From Parapristionchus giblindavisi (Eukaryota; Nematoda; Chromadorea; Rhabditida; Diplogasteridae), in assembly GCA_943737045.1 (NCBI GenBank), contig CALSFV010000114.1:124001-188000 (forward strand): DNA of 64,000 nucleotides. The letters are read 5' to 3'. Both the position numbers and the translations under genes were made by a program. Every line of letters begins with the position of its first letter. Position 1 is the first letter of the stretch. The notes under the pieces are model-generated. The model saw nothing but the letters and a program-made list of their open reading frames with translations. It searched no databases and had not been told where the DNA came from. This document shows positions 1 through 11,416 of this stretch, piece after piece.

Positions 1-51
1 TCTTTCGACAAGTATGAGGTCCTTCACGCATCATATTGATTGATTAACAAC
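1..51 (+). repeat. Satellite monomer fragment left of the palindromic element
   Basis: This is the part of a ~231-bp satellite monomer running from the GTCTTTCG box to TTGATTGATTAACAAC. The same monomer resumes at 32363 with AACAACGATGTAAAATC, so the whole 52-32362 block is an insertion in one monomer of the subtype found in the arrays at 32.4-40.7 kb. Confidence 0.95.
46..51. repeat. Left 6-bp target-site duplication (AACAAC)
   Basis: AACAAC directly precedes the 5'-AGTAGTATAGG end of the palindromic element and recurs at 32363-32368 directly after its CCTATACTACT-3' end. Uninterrupted monomers carry one AACAAC at this place, for example in TTGATTGATTAACAACGATG. Confidence 0.85.
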
Positions 52-82
52 AGTAGTATAGGTCAGCTTGACTGACATTTTA

Positions 83-155
83 GCTCCGCCCCTTTTTGGG
101 GGCGGAGCCTGTGTCAGCCAATCACCGTCGGCCACGCCCCTTTAGGGGGCGGAGC
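83..155. promoter_or_regulatory. Terminal GC-box/CCAAT module with perfect hairpin
   Basis: GCTCCGCCCC (83-92), a T5 loop and GGGGCGGAGC (99-108) form a near-perfect hairpin. CCAAT follows at 118-122, and a second GGGGGCGGAGC lies at 145-155. The whole module is mirrored near 32259-32331, just inside the right end. GC boxes and CCAAT are classical promoter or protein-binding motifs. Their position at both termini could also suit recognition by a replication or transposition protein. No transcript is evident. Confidence 0.4.
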
Positions 156-589
156 TTATCGATTTTTATATCGATTTTTTTGTATCGATTTTTTATATTG
201 ATTTTTTGTAGATCAATAAAAATGATAATAATGATTGACAACTCTTATCAGTCAATCAATAAAATCATCCTAATCAATTACTACAGTAATCAACAAGTAT
301 AGTACAAGTACAGTAATCAGTAATACAGTAATCAACAAGTACAGTACAAGTACAGTACAAATACAGTAATTTGAAAAAATCGATAATCATCACATTATCG
401 ATTTTTTGTAGATCAATGATTCATATTATTGATTTTTTGGTAGATCAATGATAAAATCAATCGAAATAATAAAATAAAGTAATTAACAAAGACTCACCAC
501 AGCAGCACAACCGCACGGGGGACTGACGAGACTAGAGACTAAACTAATTGTGGGCGGGGCCTCCTCCCATACATTGAAACTCACTCTGC

Positions 590-1340
590 TTCTCTATACC
601 CTCTCTCTTTTACACTATCTCTACATCTAACTATAATAAATCATTTCGCAATTTGCATATACCCGATTCTACAGTATACCACGGCCTCCCTCTACCTCTT
701 CCTCCTCCTCTCTCTCTACCGACTAGAACAGAGGATTAGGATAGGGTCACCTCTCTGCCATCGTTTCTCTCTCGGAATCCCTCTCCCTAGCCTTTTTGCG
801 GTATATCTCTCTCTAATCCACTGATACATCTTACACCCTCTCTCTCTAAGCTCTTGTCTCTCTCTCCCTCTACTGAGTTCAACGAAGTCTCTCTCTCTTT
901 ACTGACTACAACAGAGGATAAGGATAAGGACACCCTCTGCCTTCGTTTCTCCCCTCTCCCTAGCCTTTTTGCGGTATCTATCTCTAATCCACTGATATAT
1001 CTTATACCCTCTCTCTCTAAGCTCTTGTGCGTCTGTCAAGAGAGGAGTGAAGGATAAGGATAAGAAGAAGAAGGACCCTATTTTATATTATCTCTACATC
1101 TAACTACAATAAATCATTTCGCAATTTACATATAACCGATTCTACAGTATACCACGGCCTCTCTCCCTCTCCTTCGTTTCTCTCGGAATCCCTCTCTCTA
1201 CCGACTAGAACAGAGGATTAGGAGAAGGTCACCCTCTGCCTTTATTTCTCCCCCTCTCCCCTACCCTTTTTGCGGTATCTCTATCCCTAATCCACTGATA
1301 AATCTTGCACTCCCTCTCTCTCTCTAAGCTCTTGTGCGAC
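590..1340. repeat. Pyrimidine-rich imperfect tandem blocks
   Basis: Three imperfect copies share TTTTTGCGGTAT followed by TAATCCACTGATA and CTCTCTAAGCTCTTGTG, near 795-855, 967-1030 and 1266-1335. The longer motif ACATCTAACTA(C/T)AATAAATC, with a following CAGTATACCACGGCC, occurs near 620-685 and again near 1090-1160. The same blocks appear inverted at 31070-31830. Short frames through this CT-rich DNA are not credible genes. Confidence 0.8.
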
Positions 1341-1419
1341 TGTCATGAGAGGAGTGAAGGATAAGGATAAGAAGAAGAAGAAGAAGGTACTTCTCCCGCA
1401 GGAGAGAGAGGTAGAGAGA

Positions 1420-1420
1420 G

Positions 1421-1456
<36 letters not shown>

Positions 1457-1492
1457 CGTTGCACTCAGTAGAGAGAGAGAGAGAGTTCGTTG
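1420..1492. repeat. GA-rich microsatellite, length-variable between arms
   Basis: GAGAGA runs are interrupted by GGTAGAGA and ACTTCGTTGCACTCAGTAGAG. The mirror copy near 30905-31000 contains an additional CGAAGTCTCT block. This tract accounts for roughly 24 bp of the 35-bp length difference between the outer arms. Confidence 0.85.
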
Positions 1493-4340
1493 TAGTGAGT
1501 AGAGAGAAAAATCCTTCTCATAATCCTTTCTACGGAATGTAAAGATAGCGAGAGAGGAGAGGGAAGCCGGCTGTTCCAAAGACTCCTATTTACAGATAAG
1601 AGGGAGAAGGATAAGTACAAGGTTAAGGAGAAGGCTCTTCTTCTACAGAAGATGATTAATTACTCTCATCCCTCTCTTCCTATTTACTAGTTTTACCATT
1701 CATTCCCATAACCAATCCCAACAACAAGAGATATAAATATAGGTTTACGAATTATTAAATACAAGTTGATCGAGACACATCAAAACAACACATAAAAAAC
1801 CTTCTTCTCTATCAATAAAAACACTCTCATGAAATATCATCTTCTTTAGCAGAGCATATGTCGAACATAAATATATTAAAGGAAACAATGAAAGGAAAAG
1901 GTAAGAGTATACGGTGATCACTATAACTGTCACAATATCTCATTCTAATTAATTCTCTTCATCCAATTACTACATCGCCCTGACAATTAACATTCAAAGA
2001 GACAAGACATTCATTTTCTGTGAGCACATTCATAATGAAAAAAACCCAGCAGATAAATAGATAATATAAATATAATAAAATATAATAAATAGATAATTGA
2101 TAATAGATGAAGCAGATAAAGCAGAATGAAACCATGATTTAACTAGTGATTACGTAATTAGGTTACTCCAACTGAAATTAGTAGAGATGAAGAATGGTAA
2201 ACAAAAAAGGAAAGATGAGACGAGACCCTTCGTGACTATCTCTGCCGAAAGGAATAAAGAAGAGGGAGACGCTACTATAAAAACCACATAATGAGTAGAG
2301 ATTTTAAAATGTTACAAATGAAACATGTGAATTTCATAACTAATAATTGAAGAGAGGTTTTAGTCTCTATCACTCATCAATAGTGATAGATATAAATACT
2401 CAAACCAGCCATCTTGCGAGGCCTTGAATATATTGGCAGATGGTATGATCAAGAGTCATTTCGAAATATGAGAAAGAGATTTAGACTGTACACCTATATT
2501 CACAAAATGATTAATTACCCTTATATCTCTCTATTCCTACTCACTAGTTCCATTCCCATATTTAATCACAACAACAAGAGATATAAATATGCGTGTATGA
2601 ATGATTAAAGACAAGTTGATCATCACATTGAAACAAAGCATAAAATAAAACCACTCTCATGAAATATCGCATCATCATTAGCGACACATATAATACACAT
2701 ACATATATTTTAAAGTCAACAATGAATAATCGACTGATTACAACCTATGATGATCAGTATATCTATTACAATACACTATTCTAATAAATTCTCCACTACG
2801 CTATCATGATAATAACAGTCAGAGAGATACAGCAGCCAAATCATTTATTCACTTTCTTTCATGACACCCATAATAAACGAACCCATTAAATATAAACTGA
2901 GACAATCCTAGTAAAATCTTAATGCAACTAGTGATTACGTAAATAGGATATCTCAACTTATATTAGTAGTGATAAAGTTTTATATAAATACTCAAACCAC
3001 ACAACTCGCGAGTACGTGAATATTTGGGCAGATGGTATGGTAAGAGTCATCTCGTATTATGAGGAAGAGATTTAACCAGGGCACTTATATTCACAAAATG
3101 AATAATTACCCTTATCCCTCCCTACCTACTCACTAGTTCAATCAACCATTCCCATATTCAATCACAACAACAAGAGATACAAATATACGTTTATGAATGA
3201 TTAAAGACAAGTTGATCGAGACAAGTTGAGCATCACATTAAAACAATACATAAAACAATGCTTTCTCTTTTTTACACGGTTGATTAAGTTTTATTACTTA
3301 GAGATAATTCTTAATTAGTCTTTATTAAGAATAAAGATGGAGACGGTTCATTCAGTTTTAGTAACTAAATCAAAAGAAGAATAACATGCACTATTCATAA
3401 TAATTATAGTTGGCATGAACAGATTACAACAAAAATACATTACAATCAAATCTCAATATTCTAAACCGAACTTATATTATAATTTTAAGCGTTTTTACAG
3501 GAAAAACGCGGTATATAATAATAGATAAATATCTCTACGTCGCATAAAATCTTACTCTACAAATAAGATATAAATAAATTTTTCCCTTTTCCTCGAATTC
3601 AATAAAGCACTTAAAAAAAATTTAAAAGCATTTAAAAGCATTTAAAAAAAACGTTAGAAATGAGAATTTCCTTCTATCAGGATTGTATGTCACTCTAGAA
3701 GTAAATCAAGGAAATAGCCGATAGATCGAAGAGATACTGTCGTAAACATATTTCAACGAATGTTCATATATTTCGGATACATCAAAATAAATTCTTGAAG
3801 AGATATCAGTGTTACAAGAAAGAAGAAAAAATATTCATTTTATAACTGACAATGGACCTGAAATGTTAAAGAGTAAATATTAACCAGTCCAACATAAAAC
3901 ATACTAATAACAGGAGATATAAGAAATATAGCAATAGTATTATAAATAGAGCTTAATTTGTGATACGGCAAATTAAGGTAATTGATCTCTGAGTGATTGA
4001 AATAAATCTAATTCGTCATTTTTTATTAATAAATCATAGATTAAGCCCAATATGTTCTACAGCTAACATGTAACACAAGTAAACCCTACATCGGGAAGGT
4101 GAAGTTTTTTAGCCAATTAGAACCTATATAACGAAAAAATACGCCTACTTTAACAGTGCATGGCATACGAATTATATATTGATTTGATCAAGCTACACAA
4201 ATCAAAAGAGACAAAGCTCAACGAAAATGCGCGAAAGATATTACGGGAAAAGATTACACGATGAAATGTAACAGGCCTATTACAACCATGCAAGTGTCAT
4301 ATCCTTACTTTTTTTTCGAAGTTCGACCCTATCCAGCGCC

Positions 4341-4363
4341 ACTCGTCGGTTGAATCGACGAGT
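4341..4363. other. Perfect 8-bp stem-loop in arm
   Basis: ACTCGTCG, a 7-nt loop and CGACGAGT form a perfect stem. A T8 run with TTCGAA and GTTCGACC lies about 25 bp upstream. The mirror copy is at 28027-28049. It has some look of a Pol III-type transcript on the minus strand ending in a T run, but no full tRNA or B box could be completed. Confidence 0.45.
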
Positions 4364-5235
4364 TGCCAATTCACATTCTCCTCAGAATGTTCAAACTATC
4401 ATATTTTTTACTAGAGTACATTTGCATGCTTTTATAAACTGTACTTCACGTTGAATTATCGTTCCTTTCTTTATTCATCGGGTCAGAGGTCGACCTGGAA
4501 TAAGTCGCCTTGGGACTTTATTTATTCATACATGGTGAAGGTGGTGGTAAATAAGGAGTGATAGAGATAAGCCCCTCAATAGCACTAAAAAATCTAGAAA
4601 ACAACCTCTAATTATGTATTTGTGCTCTAGAAACAATACATAATAGATGTCTTAATAGTGGACATACGCTAAGATAGCTACTTATTTTTATAATAGTACT
4701 AACGCTGTGGCATACAACTATGTTTCTGTTCATTTCACTGGATTTACATGAGATATCACTAAAGGTGAATAACTAAAGAATGTAGATCTTGCAGTACACA
4801 CCCTATCGCTATTGGACGATCAGTGGTGGTTGATATACTGGGTTCATACACCTTCCATTATGTAAATACACCTATATGAATCATAGTCCAAACCTGTTGT
4901 CCCTTTTGTTTTTCTATTATTTTGAGATGTGCGCTGATGAAATACATGTTTAATACATGAATATGACACACTGCCTATAGGTGAAATCATGCCCTTCTAT
5001 AGTGTTCCCGTTATCAAAGTCTTTTCAGGTAACCACCAAACCTTACTTATTGAAATAGTGTACATGGATATTATAACTAGCATGATCATAACCCCCTTAT
5101 GTATATAACGTTGATTCTTGATGATGAACAGTGGGTGTATCTACATTTTTACAATATCTAAAGTTAATTGAACATCGTAATATTACATATAAACACCATC
5201 TCGGACTGAACTAATTATGCACTCTTCTACTCATA

Positions 5236-5251
5236 CACTGAGCCAAAAGTT
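5236..5251 (+). repeat. CACTA left terminal inverted repeat
   Basis: CACTGAGCCAAAAGTT follows TA at 5234-5235. After 16 perfect bases the similarity to the right TIR continues weakly (TACTTA versus TGCTTA). Confidence 0.95.
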
Positions 5252-5604
5252 ACTTAAATATAAGCATAGCCTCTGCTACCTCGATACACTCAAGTAGAGT
5301 TCAGCTAGAACGTAAGCTGAGATGTATTCCTATGCCCTCGTTGGATGTTCAGCTTAAATACAAGCGGAATTCATCTAACTATCAAGCCGATCCCAGGGGG
5401 GGGGGATCCTTATTATTACTTATCGCAAAATGATTTTATTAAATGTTGTTATTGTATTGTTCTGTAAAAAAGGTAGAGAAATGACACCTTTATAGTACAC
5501 GAAAGTAATTATTACAAGAATTCTCATGAATATTAAACAAGAAAAATGAACAATCTTAAACCGTACAACAAAAATGAACAAAATGATACAGTATATCAAT
5601 GAGC
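5252..5604. other. CACTA left subterminal noncoding region
   Basis: It contains AGCTGA/TCAGCT-type words (5294, 5316, 5350 region) and a G-run at 5396-5406. There is no gene. This is the 3' side of the minus-strand gene that ends at 5605. Confidence 0.6.
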
Positions 5605-8461
5605 CTATCTAGATAGAATTTCATCAGCTAGCAGCTTCAGCATACCACTAGTGTAGCCTTTCCTACAACCGGCTAGCAATTCAATAACAGCATAGAGATC
5701 TTTAACTTTGGGTGGATATTCCAAATTAAATAAATGATACACAGAAAATAGTACAGTAAGAGTATAACCAAAGGATGATTGAACCTCCATACAATTAGCT
5801 TCTACAGCTACGAGGTAAGTCACTGATGATGAAAGCGTGAAGATGATAGGGCTTGATACTTGACCCTTGCGTAAATTGAGCATAGCCATTGATGATGACG
5901 ATTCATCCTGCAAGATAATGAAATGCGAAACATATTAGCAGCAAGTGAAAACATACCGGAAATTCCTGATAAACGAACTTGACCCTTGTTGGAGAAGAAT
6001 ATGGCCCTCTTCCAGCCGTCAAATCGGATAGTAGGCAGAGCAGGGCAGACATAGCTGCTACCGATCGATTTCCTGAAGAAAAAAATTATTTCTTTCCTAT
6101 AATACTGGTTAAAATAATTATGTAAAAACATGTGCAAATAAAAGTAATACAAAGAGAAAATCTACTACGATTTTGAAATGTTATTTTGAAAATGTACCGT
6201 GGTAATTGGCAACCAATTGATCAACCCATTCTTCGCTTTTGCGTGCTTTGGCAATGTCCAGAATGGCATCAGAATACTTCACTTCCCACCATTGAGCAAA
6301 TTGTAAAAGCGAGACATTGAGAATGCTCTGTGCATCACTGATAATCTAAATATATTAATAAAATTGAGTAATTATAATTATATACAAACCAATTCAGGAT
6401 CACGTAATAGGAATGGAAGATCCTTGAACACATCAGTATGCTTAGTAGTACAAAGTCGTATACGAAGAGCCCTACAATGGTTGCTTATATGGGCACTAGA
6501 TATGAAGGGCTCACCTTGTTTCAATCGAGGATTTTCTATATTCAGAAGATGAAAATATCAAGTCTTTCATTTCATATAACTTCTTCTCCACATTTTCAAT
6601 TGATTGTTCCCTGTAGGTATACAAAAATGTATAAAGATAAGATGAATTAAATTTAAAAATGCATAAATAAAGATGAATGAATATAGATAAGATAAGATAT
6701 GTATATAAATCATACTCTTCATTCTCCAATTTCCTCTTTCTCTTCTCTTTCAACTTGATCGTTCCCCGTTGAGCGTGTTTGTACATTTGATTGTGAACAT
6801 AACGATAAACTTTTCCACTTGAAGTGTCAGTGAATAGATACTGAATATATACTTAGAGGGGAAAACAGAAGAATTTGCACTCACACGAGGAATTGAAGGG
6901 AAAGGGTATAAAACATGTTCAATAAATGCTATAACTTCTTCATGAGCTGGTTGAAAAAGTCTAAATGAATATAATGTGAATGTATAAAGATAATTGAGCA
7001 ACTTACTGATTTGAATTAAACATCAACTTCGCTCCAATTAAGCTACTCAAAGCTGTAAGTAACTTAGGATTAGTTACTATTGAACCATCCTGGAGTGATG
7101 ATTTTATCTCCATACTGTACTTCATCTTTGCATTGACTACATCATCAATAGCGATGTTGGATAGTTTCTCATTGAGTATGAAGAATGAAATCTGAGCATG
7201 TTGATTGTAAGTACTGAAATAAAAAGAATGCTCACCTGAGATGTGCGAATGTTCTCGATCTCATATCGATAGCATTTTCCAACAACAGTTCTCTTAACAT
7301 TACTATTACGACGAAGATGCGCCTGGAAGATTGCTGTTGGTAACTAGGTATAGTATTAGTGTACACATACTTCATTTCCATTAGCATCGAGGATATGGGC
7401 TGTTTCATGCAGAGTTTGATTTGAAGTCTGCAAGATGTATTTCAGTGAGGAAGAATTATTAATATCGGTGACTGTCCTACGTAAATATTCAAATAAAATA
7501 CTTACAGATTGAACATCTTGAGGAAGAACTTTCACAGTATCAGAAACTGTTTCATAATTGGCAACAATATTCTGTAAGGAGAGATCAAATGAGAGATAAA
7601 CAAAAATTAAACGAAAATAAAAGTTACTTGAATAACAGATGTTGTTTGAACTCTGTTGCCTTGTATGTCTTCGCTCCCTTTTTCCACTTTGACAGGCAGA
7701 CGATATGAATTAGTGTGAAGTGAAGAGGGACGCTTAAAGAAATATTATTTGTAAATTATCTCTATGAACTGAGACAATAAGGGAATTTCCTGATTGTAAT
7801 GACTATCGCTATTGTTCATAACAGAAATCTGTGCTGGACCCTTCCAGGCATCATTAACAAACTAATTAAGCATCATTAACAAACTAATTAAGCATCATTA
7901 ACAAACTAATTTCTGAAGCTTGGTTTGTTTGCATATACCTGATCATGAAATGGTTGAATGAGAGCAAATCCAGATTGCCGGAGATACTCTTGATATGCAG
8001 CAAATTGAGAGTAGTTTCCAAACGGGGGGTGAGTAAGAAATGAATCTCCCTAAATATTTCTAATTTAAAAAAAAAGAAAAAAGGAAAATGATGAATAATT
8101 AATGAAATGTGCATTGTCCATTGGTAGGAAAACAAAAAAATTACGGTAGACCACTGTAAAAATTACGGTAGACCACTGTAACTATAAGTGACATAAATTT
8201 GATTACGGTAACTACCTACTTGTGGCAAGTGATGATGGTGCAACAGGGGTGTAGGCGGAGGAGTGAGGATGGGACCACCAGCATCCTTGAAAGGAATGCG
8301 ACAAAGTAAACGAAATGACGTGATCGCACTACATAGTAAAGCAGCGATTAATAAAAAAGAATTCGAGCATTGCCAAGTTTTTAAAAGAAAGAACTAACGG
8401 GATTCTCAGCGGCGGAGATTGCATTGAACATCGCTTGTCGACGAGCCTCCGCCTCATCCAT
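5605..8461 (-). CDS. Multi-exon second protein of the CACTA element, uncharacterised
   Basis: I do not recognise a named enzyme. Reading splice sites by eye gives about 16 exons. The start is ATG at 8461 (MDEAEARRQAMFNA), with exons at 8399-8461, 8220-8285, 7939-8049, about 7791-7861, 7628-7732, 7506-7571 and 7371-7427, continuing to a last exon of ~100 codons ending at 5605. Phases agree at most junctions. The donor after the fourth exon is unresolved and the exon near 7230-7350 has two possible acceptors. The C-terminal part (VEANCMEVQSSFGY, then LFSVYHLFNLEYPPKVKDLY) resembles, from memory, the end of the large SAMD3-like uncharacterised family of fish and cnidarians. A basic KLKEKRKRKLENEE stretch lies mid-protein. 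Estimated length is ~590 aa. Its place in the element, on the same strand as the transposase, suggests an accessory protein. That role is inference. Confidence 0.6.
7840..7915. repeat. Short tandem duplication (GCATCATTAACAAACTAATTA)
   Basis: A ~25-bp unit containing CATCATTAACAAACTAATT is repeated three times across the acceptor of the fourth exon of the minus-strand gene. It creates alternative TTAG acceptors and may explain why one splice junction there is hard to resolve. Confidence 0.8.
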
Positions 8462-10502
8462 CGCCAATCCTGACCTGTAACACACAATTATCGTTGGTCT
8501 AAATCCTATGCAGAAATGTCTCTCAAGAAAAGTGAAACGAATTTCGGAAAAAATAGAAAATTGGAAGATTTCCAAAAAAATGTGTTGAAAATTTTAAAAT
8601 ATATAATTCAGATAATCGTTGTAAGAGTCAAAATAAGACAAAAATCAATCGATAACTTGCCTTCGAATTGGATTCACTTTTAATTGTTCCGCTCGAAACT
8701 AGCTTTGTATCAATCTGCTCAATTGCTTGTATTTCGTGCGCGCGTTTGAACACCGCCGTCTCCGATCTGTTCACGAGGACGTTTACTCTTGTAGCTTTTC
8801 AGCAACGCAAATGAGAAATTCAAGCTCGAAAACGAAAACGAAAACCAATCGTGGCACTTCCCGCGTTTTCTTGGTAGCGCTGCAACAAACGACTGTTTGT
8901 GCTGTCTGCTAAACACAGTAGTGTACACGCGCCGATCTCGCTCGCTATCTCGCTTGATGTTATCTTAAGGGTCCATGTTTATGAACGCATCAGTTGTCCG
9001 TTTTGCATCTTGATTCATGTTACGTTGTCAGACCATGTCTTGTCTTCACATTACCTACTCCGCCATGCTCTTCACCGATTGATGTAACACTGTTTTTACA
9101 CTAGTGTATGTTCGTTTTATGATCGTAAAAGTTGTTTTAATTGGTATTTTCGTCCATGTACATATTCTGTTCAGTCAACAATGACCTCAGTTTTATTCCA
9201 GACTCCCAGATGGTCACAGCTCTTGCGTCTTCGTCGTTCGGCTTTTATCAATGCTATCGGTTACGACAAAGCACAATTTTAAATCACTTCATGGAGAGGT
9301 CTGATCGAGGGAAGGTACGTATGATGAGTTATTGATTGTCTTCAGTCATTTTTTTCTATGCTTCTTCGATTCTAATTCATATGTGGTTCAGAATTTGTGA
9401 GACATGTTAGATAAGTGAAAGTATATGATACTTACAATGTATGAATATTCCTATGACCATACGTGGGCAAGCTTTGCCGCTGGAAATTAAAATCGAGTGG
9501 GTGGGACGCAAAATTTCATGTTTGAGTGAATTTTGGCTAATTCGTTTTCATGTAGTGAGTGATTTTTGCTATTATTCTCCCCACGCCATAGTGTAAATAG
9601 CTTACGGATGTAGTGATCTTTCATCTTTGATCTTTATTATTCAATCCCTCATTTCAGTGTATTCCATTCACTCGCGTTGTGTAGCATCAGATGCAGATTC
9701 GGGAGTGAATGGAGAGGTTATTATAGTCTTGCTGAAAGAAATGGCGAATGTACTATTGATCCACTCACTGGATGTATTAGAACTTTGAAGAATCTACTCA
9801 GGTATCGATTGATTGATATTGACTCATTTATTGATTAGTTTTTGTTGTTTGATATAGGCTCTGTTCATGGGTTTTGAACCCGTTCAATCGGCGTCGCACG
9901 AATGATTTGTATCATTCGAATTTTGCTCGGAATTGTCGGTAGTCTGAATCTAATCCGAACAGTTAATAATAGAAAGATATTCGTTTGTTAAAAAGCCAAC
10001 AAAAACTTGTTGAATTGATGTAGCGTGTTCTATTCATATTCTTGTGTGTATGTGTGTTGCTCACTACTGACAAGACCTCACATGCACACTCCATCTAAAC
10101 CCTAGAAATGCACAATCTGATCTTTTAAGTTTAGCCATATTTTTGACAGTATAACGCTATCAAACTTCTTCTGACAGTTCACGTGTTTTCTTTTATAGTC
10201 ACCTTCTCAACATCTCGAATCTTAATCGTGATTCGGGTCTTAACAAGAAAGTATTATCGATTGATTGTCCTCCCTCCATCAAAAGCTGAACCGCCATTCG
10301 AGACCTACCCCAACTATGGCAATGTAAGTGTGTTTTATTATTGCTTGATAGTTACAGAGCTCATAGAATCAATCAATAATATAATGCTGTATTGTAGATC
10401 ACTCTTGGTCGTCTACGTCTGTCCTATACTACGTGATAAGGAGTCGATTGGTCAATCACCTCACACACGAGAGTCGATTGGTCAATCACCTCACACACTA
10501 CC
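8462..10502. other. Intergenic region and unassigned exon-like blocks
   Basis: This lies upstream of the minus-strand gene, between it and the plus-strand dehydrogenase fragment. 8580-9180 looks like a divergent non-coding or promoter-like segment with no clear gene. Blocks at about 9196-9315, 9681-9800, 9859-9935 and 10199-10324 have AG and GT borders and coding-like composition, for example PPFETYPNYGN near 10290-10323. I could not assign them. They may be further captured exons, or the missing N-terminal part of the dehydrogenase. Confidence 0.4.
10441..10500 (+). repeat. 30-bp tandem duplication
   Basis: GAGTCGATTGGTCAATCACC followed by TCACACAC(G/T)A occurs twice head to tail at 10441-10470 and 10471-10500, just upstream of the first recognisable dehydrogenase exon. 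Thirty bases keep frame, but in-frame stops lie upstream. Confidence 0.95.
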
Positions 10503-11380
10503 GTAACCCACATGGTGTCCACTCTGCTCATGTTGTACGGTACCGAAGCGCAGAAGGAGAAGTACGTTGCGGTTACGGTAGAATTATTGATTATATCGTA
10601 TATCAGTAATCAATATATTCAGATATCTATCAGCGATCGCCTCGGGCAAGTGCCGTCCTGCTATCGCCTTCCCGACTGCATTGGGGTACGGTAGTTGTGC
10701 ATGGTTACTGTAGTTATCGATTTCATAGGTCCAAAGTACATTACAGACTACGAAGCCTGGCCGTGTCTTGCGTTTTTTTCGTTGAAAGCCCGGCTATAGT
10801 GATTTTTTAAAACCCTTTTCGCAGTGTGTGATTTGAAAAACTGGAAAAAACCTTTAAAAATAGAAACAATTTTATACTCACTTGAATATAGTTATGAGGA
10901 ATCTGGTTCGATTTGTTTGTCTGGTTTGCTATATTTGACGAGCAATTTTTCCTATCGATCGTAGCTATCCAAATTTAGGGTAGATCAGTTATTGATTACC
11001 AATCGATATCATCCTTGCAGTTCTCTGTCCTCCTCATGTGAGGTGCACGGTAGTTCGGCATCGGGTCTGGACGGTACGCTGATTTGCGAGGGAGTGCGTG
11101 CTATCGGAGCGGATAGCGCCAATCTACTACTGGTGTTCGCCCACGTCAAGGATGCGTCGGTTTGTCACATTTCGGTTTTTTCCCTTTAATTTGAGCTCCA
11201 GACGAGTTTATATCGAAGTCCTGAAGGTATCTTTGGTACATGAGAAGAGAGTGAAACATGCAAGTGGCTGGAGTATGAATAGGGATGGCACATCGAAATT
11301 TTTTACTGTTATCAGGTTTAAGCATTGATAGTCGATAAAATCCCGCGTATATAAAAATTGTAAACAACCAATCGATCAAC

Positions 11381-11416
<36 letters not shown>

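Larger units (their letters stand above)
52..5235 (+). repeat. Left outer arm of the palindrome (gene-free)
   Basis: It matches the reverse complement of 27144-32362 almost throughout. In order it holds: a terminal GC-box/CCAAT module (83-155); CAGTA-type short repeats (290-370); pyrimidine-rich tandem blocks (590-1340); a GA tract (1420-1490); and AT-rich sequence with internal near-duplicate blocks, for example the block around 1700-1790 resembling 2500-2640 and 3090-3260. The only open frames are short and shared with the mirror arm, and they show no domain. I see no gene. Confidence 0.9.

Noticed and set aside
96..302. 68-codon frame near the left tip, with an identical copy in the right arm
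   Set aside because: It runs through the GC-box hairpin and CAGTA-type simple repeats, and its duplication is explained by the palindrome. No domain, no second-arm-independent conservation.
4302..4382. tRNA gene
   Set aside because: Only a hairpin and a GGTCGAAC-like word are present. No acceptor stem or A box could be completed on either strand.
9681..9800. Cadherin repeat exon
   Set aside because: The resemblance rests on one short stretch (IDPLTGCIRTL); no calcium-binding motifs or neighbouring repeats were found.
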